Shown in pieces: positions 1 to 9,145 of a stretch of DNA of 64,000 bases. The position numbers and the translations under genes are program-made. The notes under the pieces are model-generated. The model was given only the letters and a program-made list of their open reading frames with translations. It was not told the DNA's origin and made no database searches. The stretch comes from Desulfonatronospira sp964577315 (lineage in GTDB: Bacteria; Desulfobacterota; Desulfovibrionia; Desulfovibrionales; Desulfonatronovibrionaceae), in assembly GCA_964577315.1 (NCBI GenBank), contig CAZNYT010000001.1, forward strand, positions 1 through 64,000. The letters run 5' to 3'. How positions within the stretch are numbered: the stretch's first letter is position 1; every line of letters starts with the position of its first letter.

Positions 1-200
1 GCGAGTTTTTACGGCCTGTTTGCAGAATTCTCGGACCTCTGGACAATAAGTTTCGCTGTAGTAATAACTAGCAAGCTAAATACGGCCCAAAATTGTGGGC
101 ACAAAAAATTTTTCTTGTCTTTTCGGTCTTGATTTCACTCTTGCTCTTTGCTGAATTATCAAATAAATTGTATACAAAGTTAAAAAGGATATCAGGGATA

Positions 201-938
201 ATGTATATCAGCCCCGGAAAATATCTAGTTCTTATCTTGGCCTTGACAGCCTTTTTCGCTTTTTTGGGCTGCAAGAAACCGGCGCATCCACCTGATTCCC
301 TCCACCCTGAGCATACCCAGGAGCACGAAACCCACGAAGAGGGCAGATATACGGTTCTGGGACAAACTTACACCCCTCTGGCCACTTCAGAGGGATTTGT
401 AGAAGAAGGGGTTGCCTCCTGGTACGGACCAAAATTCCACGGCCAAGAAACCGCCAGCGGCGAAGTCTTCAATATGTACCAGAAGACTGCTGCCCACAGG
501 ATCCTTCCACTAGGCACCAAGGTCCGGGTTACCAATTTGGACAATGACAAAAGTATTAAACTAGAAATAAACGATCGCGGTCCATTTATCGATGATAGAG
601 TGATTGATCTGTCCTTTGCCGCAGCCGAAGAGCTGGACATGATCGGTCCCGGCACAGCACCGGTGCGGGTTGAAGCCTTGGAAAACGCATCCGTAGATGG
701 ACTTCCCGAGGCATTCTATATCCAAGTAGGATCCTTCACTGACGAGGAAAATGCCCGGATTAAAAAAGCCGAGATGCAGAATCTCGGCTACCGGGACACC
801 AGAGTGCAAAAATCAAAAAGACAAGACCAGGAAGTGTGGCGAGTACAGGTCGGGGCCTTCCGGAACCTTGCTGCAGCCCACAAGGCCAAGCAAAGATTTG
901 CAGAGAGATATAACGGGGCTTTTATTGTTGCTGATTGA
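201..938 (+). CDS. rlpA: RlpA-like septal ring lytic transglycosylase, lipoprotein with SPOR domain
   Basis: A 245-residue outer-membrane lipoprotein expected to act on peptidoglycan at the septum. The N-terminus is a hydrophobic segment ending in a lipobox (FLGC, Cys24). Residues about 70-160 form the RlpA double-psi beta-barrel, with the GVASWYGPKFHG start, the TA(A/S)H segment and the NDRGPF motif. The C-terminal ~75 residues are a SPOR domain (FYIQVGSF and WRVQVGAF repeats) that binds denuded glycan strands. The ATG at 201 was chosen because it directly precedes the lipoprotein signal; the longer reading frame from 93 would bury it. The 3' end overlaps the convergent HU/IHF gene by 17 bases. 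Transglycosylase activity is known only for some family members, so catalysis is inferred. Confidence 0.9.
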   Translation: MYISPGKYLVLILALTAFFAFLGCKKPAHPPDSLHPEHTQEHETHEEGRYTVLGQTYTPLATSEGFVEEGVASWYGPKFHGQETASGEVFNMYQKTAAHRILPLGTKVRVTNLDNDKSIKLEINDRGPFIDDRVIDLSFAAAEELDMIGPGTAPVRVEALENASVDGLPEAFYIQVGSFTDEENARIKKAEMQNLGYRDTRVQKSKRQDQEVWRVQVGAFRNLAAAHKAKQRFAERYNGAFIVAD

Positions 939-1215
939 TTTCCGACCTGAATTTCCTGGAAAGCCTAAAAACCACAACCTTACGCCCGGGCAGGGTGATT
1001 GTTTCTCTGGTTTGGGGGTTGCGCCCTTTCCTGGGTTTCTTTTCATAGGCTTCGAACTTGCCGAAACCGCTGATCAACAAAGAATTATAGTTCTTGATGG
1101 ATCTTTTGATAATACTTAGCAAATGTTCAACCTGCTCCTTGACCTCGGTACGATTGCGGTTGGTGCGCTCATAAACCTTATCCACCACATCCGCCTTGGT
1201 TAAAGTATCAACCAT
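922..1215 (-). CDS. HU/IHF-family DNA-binding protein
   Basis: A 97-residue nucleoid-associated protein of the bacterial histone-like family, which bends DNA as a dimer. It shows the family layout: helical N-terminus (LTKADVVDKVYE), the GFGKFE turn, and a beta-arm region containing the RNPQT signature that intercalates into the DNA minor groove. The sequence resembles IHF alpha more than HU, but the subunit type cannot be fixed by eye. The ATG at 1215 lies behind a strong GGAGGGGG Shine-Dalgarno; an upstream in-frame start lacks one. It is convergent with rlpA and overlaps its end. Confidence 0.9.
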   Translation of the reverse strand: MVDTLTKADVVDKVYERTNRNRTEVKEQVEHLLSIIKRSIKNYNSLLISGFGKFEAYEKKPRKGRNPQTRETITLPGRKVVVFRLSRKFRSEINQQQ

Positions 1216-1311
1216 TGCCCCCTCCTTTTTTTCGCTTAACATAACTTTTGCCCTAAGCCCTGGACAAACCTTGCAAAGAAAGCATCCAAATTGCCTTACC
1301 CCGGTGATAAT

Positions 1312-1722
1312 TTACCATCCAGAGCGGATCTTCTCTACGTAAGCCTTCATTTCTTCCTCACCGTCATACTTGTACTGCGGCCAGAGCTGCAGTCCGTCTC
1401 CATCAAAGCGAGGAATAACGTGCCAATGTGCATGCATAACCAACTGCCCTGCGGCCTGGAAATTGTTCATACCCACATTGAACCCATCAGCCTCCAGGCC
1501 TTCCAACATACCCCTTCCTATCCTGCGGATCGCCTCGTGCATCTCCGTGGCCAGATCCGGGGAAAGCTCCAGGATATTTTCCACATGCTCCTTGGGAATC
1601 ACCAGGCTATGGCCCTTGGCCACGGGAGCTACGTCCAGAAAACAAAAAACTTTGTCCGTCTCATAAATTTTGGCACTGGGTATTTCGCCCTGGACAATTT
1701 TACAAAAGATACAATCTTCCAT
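1312..1722 (-). CDS. HIT-family nucleotide hydrolase/transferase
   Basis: A 136-residue histidine-triad protein of the Hint branch, which hydrolyses nucleoside phosphoramidates or related AMP conjugates. The catalytic triad motif HAHWHVIPRF is present near residue 105, with the family segments CIFCKI at the N-terminus and GHSLVIPKEH in the middle. The ATG at 1722 sits behind AAGGAGATAAT; the 44-residue upstream extension in the same frame is low-complexity and unlike the family. No partner gene points to a substrate. Confidence 0.9.
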   Translation of the reverse strand: MEDCIFCKIVQGEIPSAKIYETDKVFCFLDVAPVAKGHSLVIPKEHVENILELSPDLATEMHEAIRRIGRGMLEGLEADGFNVGMNNFQAAGQLVMHAHWHVIPRFDGDGLQLWPQYKYDGEEEMKAYVEKIRSGW

Positions 1723-1945
1723 ATTATCTCCTTGCAACTTATAATTTGGGACCCCAACTGCTTCTTGGGCAGCGGGACTGGGTTTATCAGCAGACTGTAG
1801 ACTGTTCTGCGCGGTCCGATATCCTGGAGCCTGGTTGGAAGCAGAAAACTTCATTGCCTATAACTATCAGTTTATCCAAACAATTTTATTTTAGCAACCC
1901 CTGGTTTATTGTTATCTGAGTGTAAAAAATGATGAATAGCCCCGT

Positions 1946-2989
1946 ATGAGTTACTCCTGGCTGTACTTTCCACATCCGGAACCCCAAGGCAAAAAAAGAA
2001 TTATCTATCCTGTTTTTTTACCTTTTGCCGGATGCCCCTTCAAATGCATTTACTGCTCCCAAACTGAGCAGACCGGGCGGGAAGCGAGATCTATTGCCAG
2101 CATCGGAGAAGAGGTATACAGCCTGGTAGTTTCCCACTATTACCGGACTGGACGAGCCGTAGCATTGGGTTTTTTCGGGGGCACCTTCACAGCCATGCCC
2201 TATCAGGATCAGAAATATCTTTTGGAGATAGCTCTGGAACTGAAAAAAAACGGGGTTGTAAATCATCTGCGCTGCTCCACCCGTCCGGATTTTGTCCAGC
2301 AAGAACACATCCGGCTTTTACAAAGCTACGGGGTGGACATGGTGGAACTGGGTATTCAAAGCTTTGACTGCAGTAGCCTTGAGCTCGCAAAGCGGGGCTA
2401 TTCCGGCTCGCAAGCCCTGGCAGCAGCTCGGAGACTGAAAACACAGGGAATGGAGCTGGGGATTCAACTTATGCCTGGCTTGCCCGGATCCAATGCCGCC
2501 TCCTTTCTCAGGGACATTGAAATATGTACCAATCTCGGGGTCTCAGGAACGCGCATCTACCCCTGCCTGGTGCTGCAAAACACACCTTTGGCCAAGCTTT
2601 GGGCCAAAGGAAGGTACTCTCCCTGGAGTTTGGAACAGACTACAACCCTGCTATCCCTTGCCCTTTTGCGTTTATGGCAGGCAGACGCACCTGTAATCCG
2701 CATGGGACTGGCTCCTGAGGGTACGCTGCTGCCAAACATTTTGGCCGGACCCTGGCACCCGGCCCTGGGAGCAATCTGCCGGGGGCGTGCCCTGGGTGCC
2801 TTTGTACTCTCTCGCATCCGCAAGGTAAAAGGACAAGTGGAGGGAATAAATGTCCCAGGAAGGTATCAAAGCGATTTTTGGGGATATAAGAAAGAAAACG
2901 CCCAAGCGTATGCCTGGGCGGGATTAACCCAGGAAAGGGTGCGGTTTTGGAACAGGGAGTGGTTCAAACTTGGCTATAAAGACTATTAG
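1946..2989 (+). CDS. Elp3-like radical SAM protein
   Basis: A 347-residue radical SAM enzyme. The cluster-binding motif is GCPFKCIYCSQ (Cys-X3-Cys-X2-Cys, residues about 30-37), followed by the GFFGGTFT and STRPD segments typical of the Elp3/oxygen-independent coproporphyrinogen oxidase fold. Unlike Elp3 it has no acetyltransferase domain; the ~90 residues after the barrel are family-specific. The substrate is unknown; tRNA or cofactor modification is possible. It runs convergent to thrC and their stop codons overlap by 4 bases. Confidence 0.8.
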   Translation: MSYSWLYFPHPEPQGKKRIIYPVFLPFAGCPFKCIYCSQTEQTGREARSIASIGEEVYSLVVSHYYRTGRAVALGFFGGTFTAMPYQDQKYLLEIALELKKNGVVNHLRCSTRPDFVQQEHIRLLQSYGVDMVELGIQSFDCSSLELAKRGYSGSQALAAARRLKTQGMELGIQLMPGLPGSNAASFLRDIEICTNLGVSGTRIYPCLVLQNTPLAKLWAKGRYSPWSLEQTTTLLSLALLRLWQADAPVIRMGLAPEGTLLPNILAGPWHPALGAICRGRALGAFVLSRIRKVKGQVEGINVPGRYQSDFWGYKKENAQAYAWAGLTQERVRFWNREWFKLGYKDY

Positions 2990-4431
2990 TTGCCCTTCAA
3001 ATCCAAAAGCCGAACCATCTCTTGCACTGCAGCCCTGGTAAACTCCTCGGTCTCCATGGATTCCCTGTCCCGGTCCCCAAGAACTCTCTGGGGCTGGTTT
3101 ATGTATTCATCCCTGGGGGTTATGGCATATCCCGGGGGAAAAGAGCGATTAAAGTACATTTCCTGGAAACCGCTGAACTTGAGGGCATGTGCAGTGGAAT
3201 CCAGTATGGCCAGTTCCCCGGGTTCCATGAGACCTTCCTCCCTGGCCCTCAAAAGCCCGGCCAGGCATTCCCCGCCCTGGGTGCATGCAATATGGCCGTT
3301 CTGATTGGCCAGGAGCATGGATTCGATAATCTCCTGCTCCTGCACCCGAACCACGTTGAAGGTGCCCTTCCCCTGCTCCTGGTCGTAGCGCTCAGCTAGT
3401 GCCCGGACCCTGGGAAAGGATACCGGGTTGCCTATCATGGCGGCCTGAGCCACGCTGGGCTCCACCTGGACCGGGGCATAGCTCCTTTGCTCCGGATCCT
3501 GCTGGTAGTATCTGTATACTGGATCCGCGTGCCCGGACTGGACCCCAAAGATCCTGGGCAGCTCAGTAACAATCCCCAATTCCTTTAATTTTAAAAATCC
3601 CTTCATGATCGCGGTAATATTCCCGGCATTGCCTATGGGCACGAACACTGCCTTGCCTGCCATATCCCAATCACACCACTGGGCGAGCTCAAAGGCATAG
3701 CTTTCTTGCCCCAGGATTCTCCAGGCGTTCTTTGAATTCAGAAGGGCCACGCGATAATTTTCAGCCAAGTATTCCACTACTCGCATGCAATCGTCAAACA
3801 CCCCGGGCAGCTCCACTACAGTCGCCCCGCTGCCCAGGGGCTGGGACAATTGCTGGCTGGTGACCTTGCCTTGGGGCAACAAGACCACGGACTTGATGGG
3901 GCCGTTTACATACGCAGCGTACAAGGCGGCAGAAGCCGAAGTATCCCCGGTAGAGGCGCAGATGGTCAGGACCTGGTCCCAGTTCTTGCGCCGGATTAGT
4001 TGATTCAAGTAGCTAAAGGCACATGCCATGCCTCGGTCCTTGAACGAAGCACTGGGATTCTGACCGTCATTTTTGTAGGCCAATTGCTGCCCCACCAATT
4101 TCTGTAGCCTGGGAGAGGCATAGATTACTGGTGTATTTGCCTCGCCCAAATACACAATATCCTCTTGTTCCACCACCGGGGCTATCAATTCGTAAAACCT
4201 GAATATCCCGGACAAGGCAGTGGTTTTGGCCCCGCTCCTGGAATCGAAAAGCGATCTCCAGCTCTTTCCAGAAACCCTTTTCAGCTGGGAGAAATTGTGA
4301 TCCTCGAGCAAAAAGACTCCGCCGCATTCCGGACAGGTGTAATGCAGCTCATCCGAGGGATACTCCTTGCTGCAACCCAGGCAGAAATATTTCAGATCGC
4401 CGCGGTAGGCGGGAAAATCCTGTTCAAACAT
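2986..4431 (-). CDS. thrC: Threonine synthase
   Basis: A 481-residue PLP enzyme converting O-phosphohomoserine to threonine. The PLP lysine motif NPSASFKDRG is at about residue 130, and the glycine-rich phosphate loop PIGNAGNITA is further on. The N-terminus has a small zinc-ribbon-like segment (CLGC ... CPECGG) seen in a subset of PLP fold-II synthases. The ATG at 4431 follows AAGGGGG. It is the last gene of a minus-strand run (rny, tyrS, ubiA, thrC), 68 bases after the prenyltransferase gene. Confidence 0.93.
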   Translation of the reverse strand: MFEQDFPAYRGDLKYFCLGCSKEYPSDELHYTCPECGGVFLLEDHNFSQLKRVSGKSWRSLFDSRSGAKTTALSGIFRFYELIAPVVEQEDIVYLGEANTPVIYASPRLQKLVGQQLAYKNDGQNPSASFKDRGMACAFSYLNQLIRRKNWDQVLTICASTGDTSASAALYAAYVNGPIKSVVLLPQGKVTSQQLSQPLGSGATVVELPGVFDDCMRVVEYLAENYRVALLNSKNAWRILGQESYAFELAQWCDWDMAGKAVFVPIGNAGNITAIMKGFLKLKELGIVTELPRIFGVQSGHADPVYRYYQQDPEQRSYAPVQVEPSVAQAAMIGNPVSFPRVRALAERYDQEQGKGTFNVVRVQEQEIIESMLLANQNGHIACTQGGECLAGLLRAREEGLMEPGELAILDSTAHALKFSGFQEMYFNRSFPPGYAITPRDEYINQPQRVLGDRDRESMETEEFTRAAVQEMVRLLDLKGN

Positions 4432-4468
4432 GCATACCCCCTTTTATTCCAAAAAAACTCTCTTCAGG

Positions 4469-4492
4469 GCAACTATTCCCCATTTTTTACCC
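4469..4492. repeat. Half copy of a dispersed intergenic repeat
   Basis: The stretch GGCAACTATTCCCC plus the following T-rich bases matches the left end of the palindromic element at 23046-23200 and the half copy at 30671-30692. It lies in the 68-base thrC/ubiA spacer. The match is short, so chance is not excluded. Confidence 0.4.
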
Positions 4493-4499
4493 AAACTGT

Positions 4500-5387
4500 T
4501 CAGGCAACAAATACGTCTCCCAATACACCTGCCAAAAGCAGAAGGGAAATCACTCCGTTAAAGGTAAAAAAAGACACGTTCAATTTCTCCAGATTATCCG
4601 GGGAAATGATTTTGTGTTCCAGATACAGAACCACAGCCACCAGCAGCCAGGCCAGGTAATAGGGCCAAGTGGTTCCTGCGGCTGCACCAGCCAAAATGAA
4701 GAAAAGCGCCCCGTTTACATGCGAAAAAGCAGCCAGGACAAAGGCGGTATGCAAACCGAACTTGGCTGGAACTGAGTGCAGTCCTGACTTTTGATCGTGA
4801 TGGACGTCCTGGCTGGCATACAGGATGTCGAAACCCGCCACCCAGAAAAGCACCCCTAGAAAAAGAAGCACTGCGGGCAGAACAAGTTCCGGGGAATAGG
4901 CCATCCACCCTCCCAGCGGGGCCAAACCTAGTACTGAACCCAGGAAAAAATGGCTGAGGGAGGTAAATCTCTTGCTGTAGCTGTACAGAGCGGACCAAGC
5001 CAGGGCCAAAAAGGAAAGATAAAACACCACTTGATTAAGAAAGGCGCAAGAAGCTACAAACACTAGGGCGGTAGCTACCAGAAAAAAATACGCTTGACTG
5101 AGTTGGATCTCTCCGGTGACCAAGGGCCGGTCCTGGGTCCTGGGATTCTGGGCATCCAGAGATACATCCGCCAAACGGTTGAATGTCATGGCAAAGGAGC
5201 GGACCATGACCATAGCCAAGGTCAGGAATACGAAAAGCCTCCACCCGGGCCATCCCCCTGCCGCCCAGAAAAGCCCCATGTATGCAAAGGGCAGGGCAAA
5301 AACCGAATGTTCGATTTTTATCATCCTGGCCCAAGCTCTAGTAACCTTCCAGAGATCTCTGGCTTTTCCCGTGCCATCTTTAGACAT
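4500..5387 (-). CDS. ubiA: UbiA-family polyprenyltransferase (menaquinone pathway, MqnP-like)
   Basis: A 295-residue integral-membrane aromatic prenyltransferase. Both Asp-rich substrate motifs are visible: NRLADVSLDAQNPRTQDRP at about residues 70-90, and YASQDVHHDQKSG around residue 190. Between and after them are several hydrophobic helices. In quinone biosynthesis it would attach the isoprenoid tail to an aromatic acid. For an anaerobe of this group the futalosine-route role (MqnP) is more likely than ubiquinone, but that is inference. The start is 7 bases after the tyrS stop, so the two are probably cotranscribed. Confidence 0.85.
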   Translation of the reverse strand: MSKDGTGKARDLWKVTRAWARMIKIEHSVFALPFAYMGLFWAAGGWPGWRLFVFLTLAMVMVRSFAMTFNRLADVSLDAQNPRTQDRPLVTGEIQLSQAYFFLVATALVFVASCAFLNQVVFYLSFLALAWSALYSYSKRFTSLSHFFLGSVLGLAPLGGWMAYSPELVLPAVLLFLGVLFWVAGFDILYASQDVHHDQKSGLHSVPAKFGLHTAFVLAAFSHVNGALFFILAGAAAGTTWPYYLAWLLVAVVLYLEHKIISPDNLEKLNVSFFTFNGVISLLLLAGVLGDVFVA

Positions 5388-5394
5388 AGCAGAT

Positions 5395-6597
5395 TTATTC
5401 CACTCTAACTTTCAAGAACCTTTTTTTCCCCACTTTCAAGGTATATTCCCCGGCAGATAGGACAGCCTCTGATTCCGTGAGCCTCTCACCCTGATGCACC
5501 CCTACAGCGTTCTGTTTGCACAGCCTCTTGGCCTCGCTGCGCGAAGAACACAACCCGCTGGAATACAGGATGTCTGCAAGCCTGTAATTATCCTGGGAAG
5601 AGACATGTATTTCCGGCATATCCTGGGGAAGTTCCTGGGCTGCAAAAACCCGGTTAAAATCATCCCTTTCCTTTTTTGCCACTTCCAAGTCGTAGAATCT
5701 CGCAGTGATTTCCATAGCTAATTCTTCTTTACAAGTCTTGGGGTGCAGGGATCCTTCCCGGACCTTGTCCTGCATCTCTTGGACGTGATTTAGATCCTTG
5801 TCTGAAAGCAGCTCAAAATAACGCCACATAAGCTCATCTGAAATGGACATGAGTTTGCCGTAGATATCTTTAGCCGGTTCTTCTATGCCCACGTAGTTCC
5901 CCAGGGACTTGCTCATCTTCTGCACCCCGTCCAATCCTTCCATTATGGGCATGGTAAGAATGACCTGCGGGGGTTGTCCGTACTCCCTCTGCAGATCCCT
6001 GCCCACCAGGAGATTGAATTTCTGATCCGTTCCTCCCAGTTCCACGTCCGCTTGCAAATGCACCGAGTCGTAGCCCTGGATCAAGGGATACAGGAATTCG
6101 TGGATGGCAATGGAGCGATTTTCCCTATATCGCCTCTCAAAATCATCCCGCTCCATCATTCTGGCCACGGTATACTTGGAACACAGCTCCACAAAGTCGG
6201 AAGCCTGGAACTTGTCCATCCAATGGGAGTTGAATACCAGCTCCGTTTTCTCCGGGTGCAGTATCTTGAATATTTGCCTTTTGTAGGTTTCCGCGTTGCG
6301 CAGCACCTCCTCCCGGGTAAGCTTGGTCCGGGTTTCGGACTTGCCCGAGGGATCTCCGATCATGCCAGTAAAATCCCCGATGAGAAAAAGTACATGGTGC
6401 CCCAGTTCCTGGAAATGTTTTAGCTTTTGTATAAGCACTGTATGCCCTAGATGCAGATCCGGTGCGGTGGGATCAAAGCCGGCCTTCACCCTTAAAGGGG
6501 CTTTGCGACCAAGCTTTTCCTCAAGCTCGGACTCGTTCACGATTTCTTCACTTCCCCGCTTAACAAGTGCCATGGCGTCTTTAAGATCTACACTCAT
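5395..6597 (-). CDS. tyrS: Tyrosine--tRNA ligase
   Basis: A 400-residue class I aminoacyl-tRNA synthetase. The HIGH motif appears as HLGH (PDLHLGHTVLIQ) and the second signature as KMSKS, as in the TyrZ-like branch rather than the KFGKT form. A C-terminal S4 RNA-binding domain covers about the last 65 residues (LADILYSSGLCSSRSEAKRL). The ATG at 6597 follows AGGAAAAA; a TTG 18 bases upstream in frame is less likely. It lies between rny and the prenyltransferase gene. Confidence 0.95.
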   Translation of the reverse strand: MSVDLKDAMALVKRGSEEIVNESELEEKLGRKAPLRVKAGFDPTAPDLHLGHTVLIQKLKHFQELGHHVLFLIGDFTGMIGDPSGKSETRTKLTREEVLRNAETYKRQIFKILHPEKTELVFNSHWMDKFQASDFVELCSKYTVARMMERDDFERRYRENRSIAIHEFLYPLIQGYDSVHLQADVELGGTDQKFNLLVGRDLQREYGQPPQVILTMPIMEGLDGVQKMSKSLGNYVGIEEPAKDIYGKLMSISDELMWRYFELLSDKDLNHVQEMQDKVREGSLHPKTCKEELAMEITARFYDLEVAKKERDDFNRVFAAQELPQDMPEIHVSSQDNYRLADILYSSGLCSSRSEAKRLCKQNAVGVHQGERLTESEAVLSAGEYTLKVGKKRFLKVRVE

Positions 6598-6665
6598 TTT
6601 TTCCTGCCTTCGCAATATGATATATTATTCTTTCTGTTTACCCTTGAATCTTATCAGGAAAAACA

Positions 6666-8225
6666 TTATTTCGCATATCCTACTGATCTTTTTTCCCGAA
6701 TCACAGTGATCTTTATCTGGCCGGGGTAGGTAATGTTTTCCTCGATCTTTTGGGCTATATCCTTGCACAATAGATGCGTTGTATCGTCATCCACTTGGTC
6801 ACAATCCACCATCACCCGAAGTTCCCTGCCTGCCTGGATAGCATAGGATCTGTTCACACCATCGAAGCTGGTAGCTATATTTTCCAATTCTTCCAAGCGA
6901 TTCACGTAATTTTCCAGAAGTTCCTTTCTGGCTCCAGGCCTGGCTCCGGACAAGCTATCCGCAGCCTGCACCAAAACCGCCAGGATGGAATTGGGCTGGA
7001 TATCTTCGTGGTGAGCGGCTATAGCGTGAACTATCTCCTTGGACTCGTTGTGCTTTTTGGCCAGATCTGCGCCGATGGTAGCATGCGGTCCCTCCACCTC
7101 ATGATCTACTGCCTTGCCCAAATCATGCAAAAGACCTGCCCTTTTGGCCTTTTTTTGATCCAAACCCAGCTCCGCTGCCATTATCCCGCAGAGAAAAGCC
7201 ACCTCTAAGGAATGTTTCAAGACGTTTTGCGAAAAGCTTGTCCGGTAATGAAGATGGCCCAGCAGACGGATCAGCTCCGGATGTATCCCGTGCACGCCCA
7301 CATCAAAGGTTGCCTGTTCCCCGGTTTCTCTGATCTTGACCTCGAGATCGTTTCTGACCTTCTCTACTATATCCTCTATTCGGGCAGGATGAATGCGCCC
7401 ATCGCTGATCAGCCTCTCCAAGGACTGCTTGGCAACTTCTCTGCGCAAAGGGCTGTAAGCGGACAACACCACTGTCTCCGGAGTATCATCGATTATAAGA
7501 TCTACACCAGTGGAAGCCTCTATCGCTCTGATATTGCGGCCTTCCCTTCCGATGATCCTGCCCTTCATTTCTTCGCTGGGCAGTTCCACTGCAGATACTG
7601 TGTGCTCCGAGATATAATCCCCTGCGTAACGCTGAATGGACTGAGCCAGAATCTCCTTGGCCTTTTTTGAGGCTGTTTCCTGGGCTTCAGTCTCGATCTG
7701 GCGAATCATTTTGGCAGCTTCATGTTTGGTCTTACTTTCAATCTCGGACATAAGTCTTTCCTTGGCTTCCTCAGTAGTCAGCCCGGAAATCTCTTCCAGT
7801 TTCCTGGTTTGGTCGTCGATAACCTGCTGTAGGTGCTCCTCCTTTTCTGCAAAACTTCGTTCCTGCTTGGATAGCTGATTTTCCCAGGCCATTACTTCGC
7901 TTTCTTTCTGGGCCACCTTTTCCAACTTGTTCTCCAGGCGTTCTTCCTTTTCCTGCAGTCTTTGCTCCTGTTTTTTCAGTTCTTTCTCTCTATCCCTAGC
8001 CTCCTTTTCCATCTCCTGTTTTTGCTTGAAGGCTTCATCCTTGGCTTGCAGCAACATTTCCTTCTTCTGCGCGGCTGCTTCCTTGCGGGCTTCATCCAGA
8101 ATCCTGTCCGCTAATTTCCTATTTTCCTGCAGTTTTTTGTTTACCACAAACCTTTGGGTCAAAAAACCTGCCACCACGCCTATGCTTAAGGCAAGCAAGG
8201 CAGTAATAATTATCGTGCTCCACAT
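6666..8225 (-). CDS. rny: Ribonuclease Y
   Basis: A 519-residue membrane-anchored endoribonuclease that starts decay of many mRNAs. The layout is complete: an N-terminal membrane helix (residues ~3-25), a long charged coiled coil (~30-200) rich in Glu, Lys and Gln, a KH domain containing GRIIGREGRNIRAIE (~225), and an HD domain with HDLGKAVDHE (~365) and a downstream IAAHHEDI segment. The start follows AAGGAGTAAGCC. It is downstream of zapA and the probable 6S RNA. Confidence 0.95.
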   Translation of the reverse strand: MWSTIIITALLALSIGVVAGFLTQRFVVNKKLQENRKLADRILDEARKEAAAQKKEMLLQAKDEAFKQKQEMEKEARDREKELKKQEQRLQEKEERLENKLEKVAQKESEVMAWENQLSKQERSFAEKEEHLQQVIDDQTRKLEEISGLTTEEAKERLMSEIESKTKHEAAKMIRQIETEAQETASKKAKEILAQSIQRYAGDYISEHTVSAVELPSEEMKGRIIGREGRNIRAIEASTGVDLIIDDTPETVVLSAYSPLRREVAKQSLERLISDGRIHPARIEDIVEKVRNDLEVKIRETGEQATFDVGVHGIHPELIRLLGHLHYRTSFSQNVLKHSLEVAFLCGIMAAELGLDQKKAKRAGLLHDLGKAVDHEVEGPHATIGADLAKKHNESKEIVHAIAAHHEDIQPNSILAVLVQAADSLSGARPGARKELLENYVNRLEELENIATSFDGVNRSYAIQAGRELRVMVDCDQVDDDTTHLLCKDIAQKIEENITYPGQIKITVIREKRSVGYAK

Positions 8226-8439
8226 GGCTTACTCCTTATATATTAACCTTTGCTCGCCCTGGAAAACTTTACCGCGCTCCGTTCCTCACCGAGAACAAAG
8301 CTCTATGTTCCAGAACAAACAAAGATAGTTCAATCCCAGGCATGTTGTTCCTGCTCAAATAAAGCAAAAAAACAAATGTAGTCTGCATTCGCGAATGTAC
8401 AATGTTGGAACAAAGCAGAATTGATTGACGGTAAAGGCA

Positions 8440-8618
8440 GGTCCTTAAGAAGGGCGAGAGAGGATTACAGATGTAAACACTCCCGGCAGGCCGTGTGTGA
8501 GTATATTTTGAACCTCTTTCGACTAGGTGGGTGCCAAAGCAGCTTTTTCAGGCTTCCCCGTCCTATGCGGGGCTTGCACACCAAAACTGCACAGCGGCTC
8601 CCTTGAGGTTAATGTTGG
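8440..8618 (-). ncRNA. ssrS: Probable 6S RNA (ssrS)
   Basis: The minus strand here lies just after zapA, the usual place of ssrS in many proteobacteria, and carries 6S-like signatures. Read on the minus strand they are: a GC hairpin (CCCCG ... CGGGG, 8558-8574), then CACCCACCT (8525-8533), then AGGTTCAAA (8508-8516). The ends can pair through CCT..AAGGG near 8600 with CCCTT..AGG near 8445. A possible promoter upstream has CTGGCA, 17 bases, CATTAT. The ends are approximate. 6S RNA binds sigma-70 holoenzyme in stationary phase. The call rests on motifs and synteny, not on a covariance search. Confidence 0.62.
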
Positions 8619-8684
8619 CTCAAAATAATGTATCTCCATCACGCACCTGCCAGGAGTCATTTTATGACCAAAATTCATAATGGC

Positions 8685-8957
8685 TTAAAAATTAGCCTCT
8701 AGGCCATTTATCTTGTGTACAAGCTCGTCTACTTTATCCTGTAGTTCCACGAGCCTTTCATCACATTGAAGATAATCATCAGCCAAACTAAGCGCAAGAA
8801 AAACCAACAATCTTTCCTTGCTTAGTTTGTTGCCCCTTTTCTCGAGCTCGGCAAATCGCTTCTCCAAATAAACTTTTGCCCTCTCCACTCTTTCCGGACC
8901 TGCTTCCGTCTTAAAGCTAAGATCCAAGTCCAATATATTAATATTGTACTCAGGCAT
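8685..8957 (-). CDS. zapA: Cell division protein ZapA
   Basis: A 90-residue ZapA-family protein, a small FtsZ-binding dimer/tetramer that bundles protofilaments. It shows the N-terminal beta segment (YNINILDLDLSFKTEAGPE), the LLVFLALSLADDYL helix and a C-terminal coiled coil. The ATG overlaps the stop of the preceding small coiled-coil gene as ATGA, implying translational coupling. The probable 6S RNA follows. Confidence 0.85.
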   Translation of the reverse strand: MPEYNINILDLDLSFKTEAGPERVERAKVYLEKRFAELEKRGNKLSKERLLVFLALSLADDYLQCDERLVELQDKVDELVHKINGLEANF

Positions 8958-9145
8958 CAAAGAGTTGTTTCATCGTCAATTTTTTTTAAAAGCTCATCTA
9001 TCTTATTTAAAACCAAGCTATTTTTTTGTCGCTCGGCTTCCAACTCTTCTTTTAAATTTTGGTTCTCCTGTTCCAGCTTATTTTTCAGCTCTATAAGCTT
9101 GTCAACTTTTTCCGCCAGCTTTGCTATTGAATCCATCTTGTTCAC
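8957..9145 (-). CDS. Small coiled-coil protein, ZapB-like
   Basis: A 59- to 62-residue protein that is almost entirely a heptad-patterned coiled coil rich in Lys, Glu and Leu (AKLAEKVDKLIELKNKLEQE onward). The size, composition and position immediately before zapA suggest a ZapB-type division factor that links ZapA to other septum or chromosome proteins. Two starts are possible, GTG at 9145 or ATG at 9136; neither has a clear Shine-Dalgarno, and both lie inside the 3' end of glmU, so translation may be coupled. Coiled-coil similarity alone does not prove homology. Confidence 0.65.
   Translation of the reverse strand: MNKMDSIAKLAEKVDKLIELKNKLEQENQNLKEELEAERQKNSLVLNKIDELLKKIDDETTL

Noticed and set aside
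1..92. Possible end of a gene entering the window from the left
   Set aside because: All three plus frames are open only briefly, and none gave a convincing C-terminus.
8421..8606. A 61-residue plus-strand frame in the zapA-rny gap
   Set aside because: It is antisense to the structured region called as 6S RNA; no Shine-Dalgarno.
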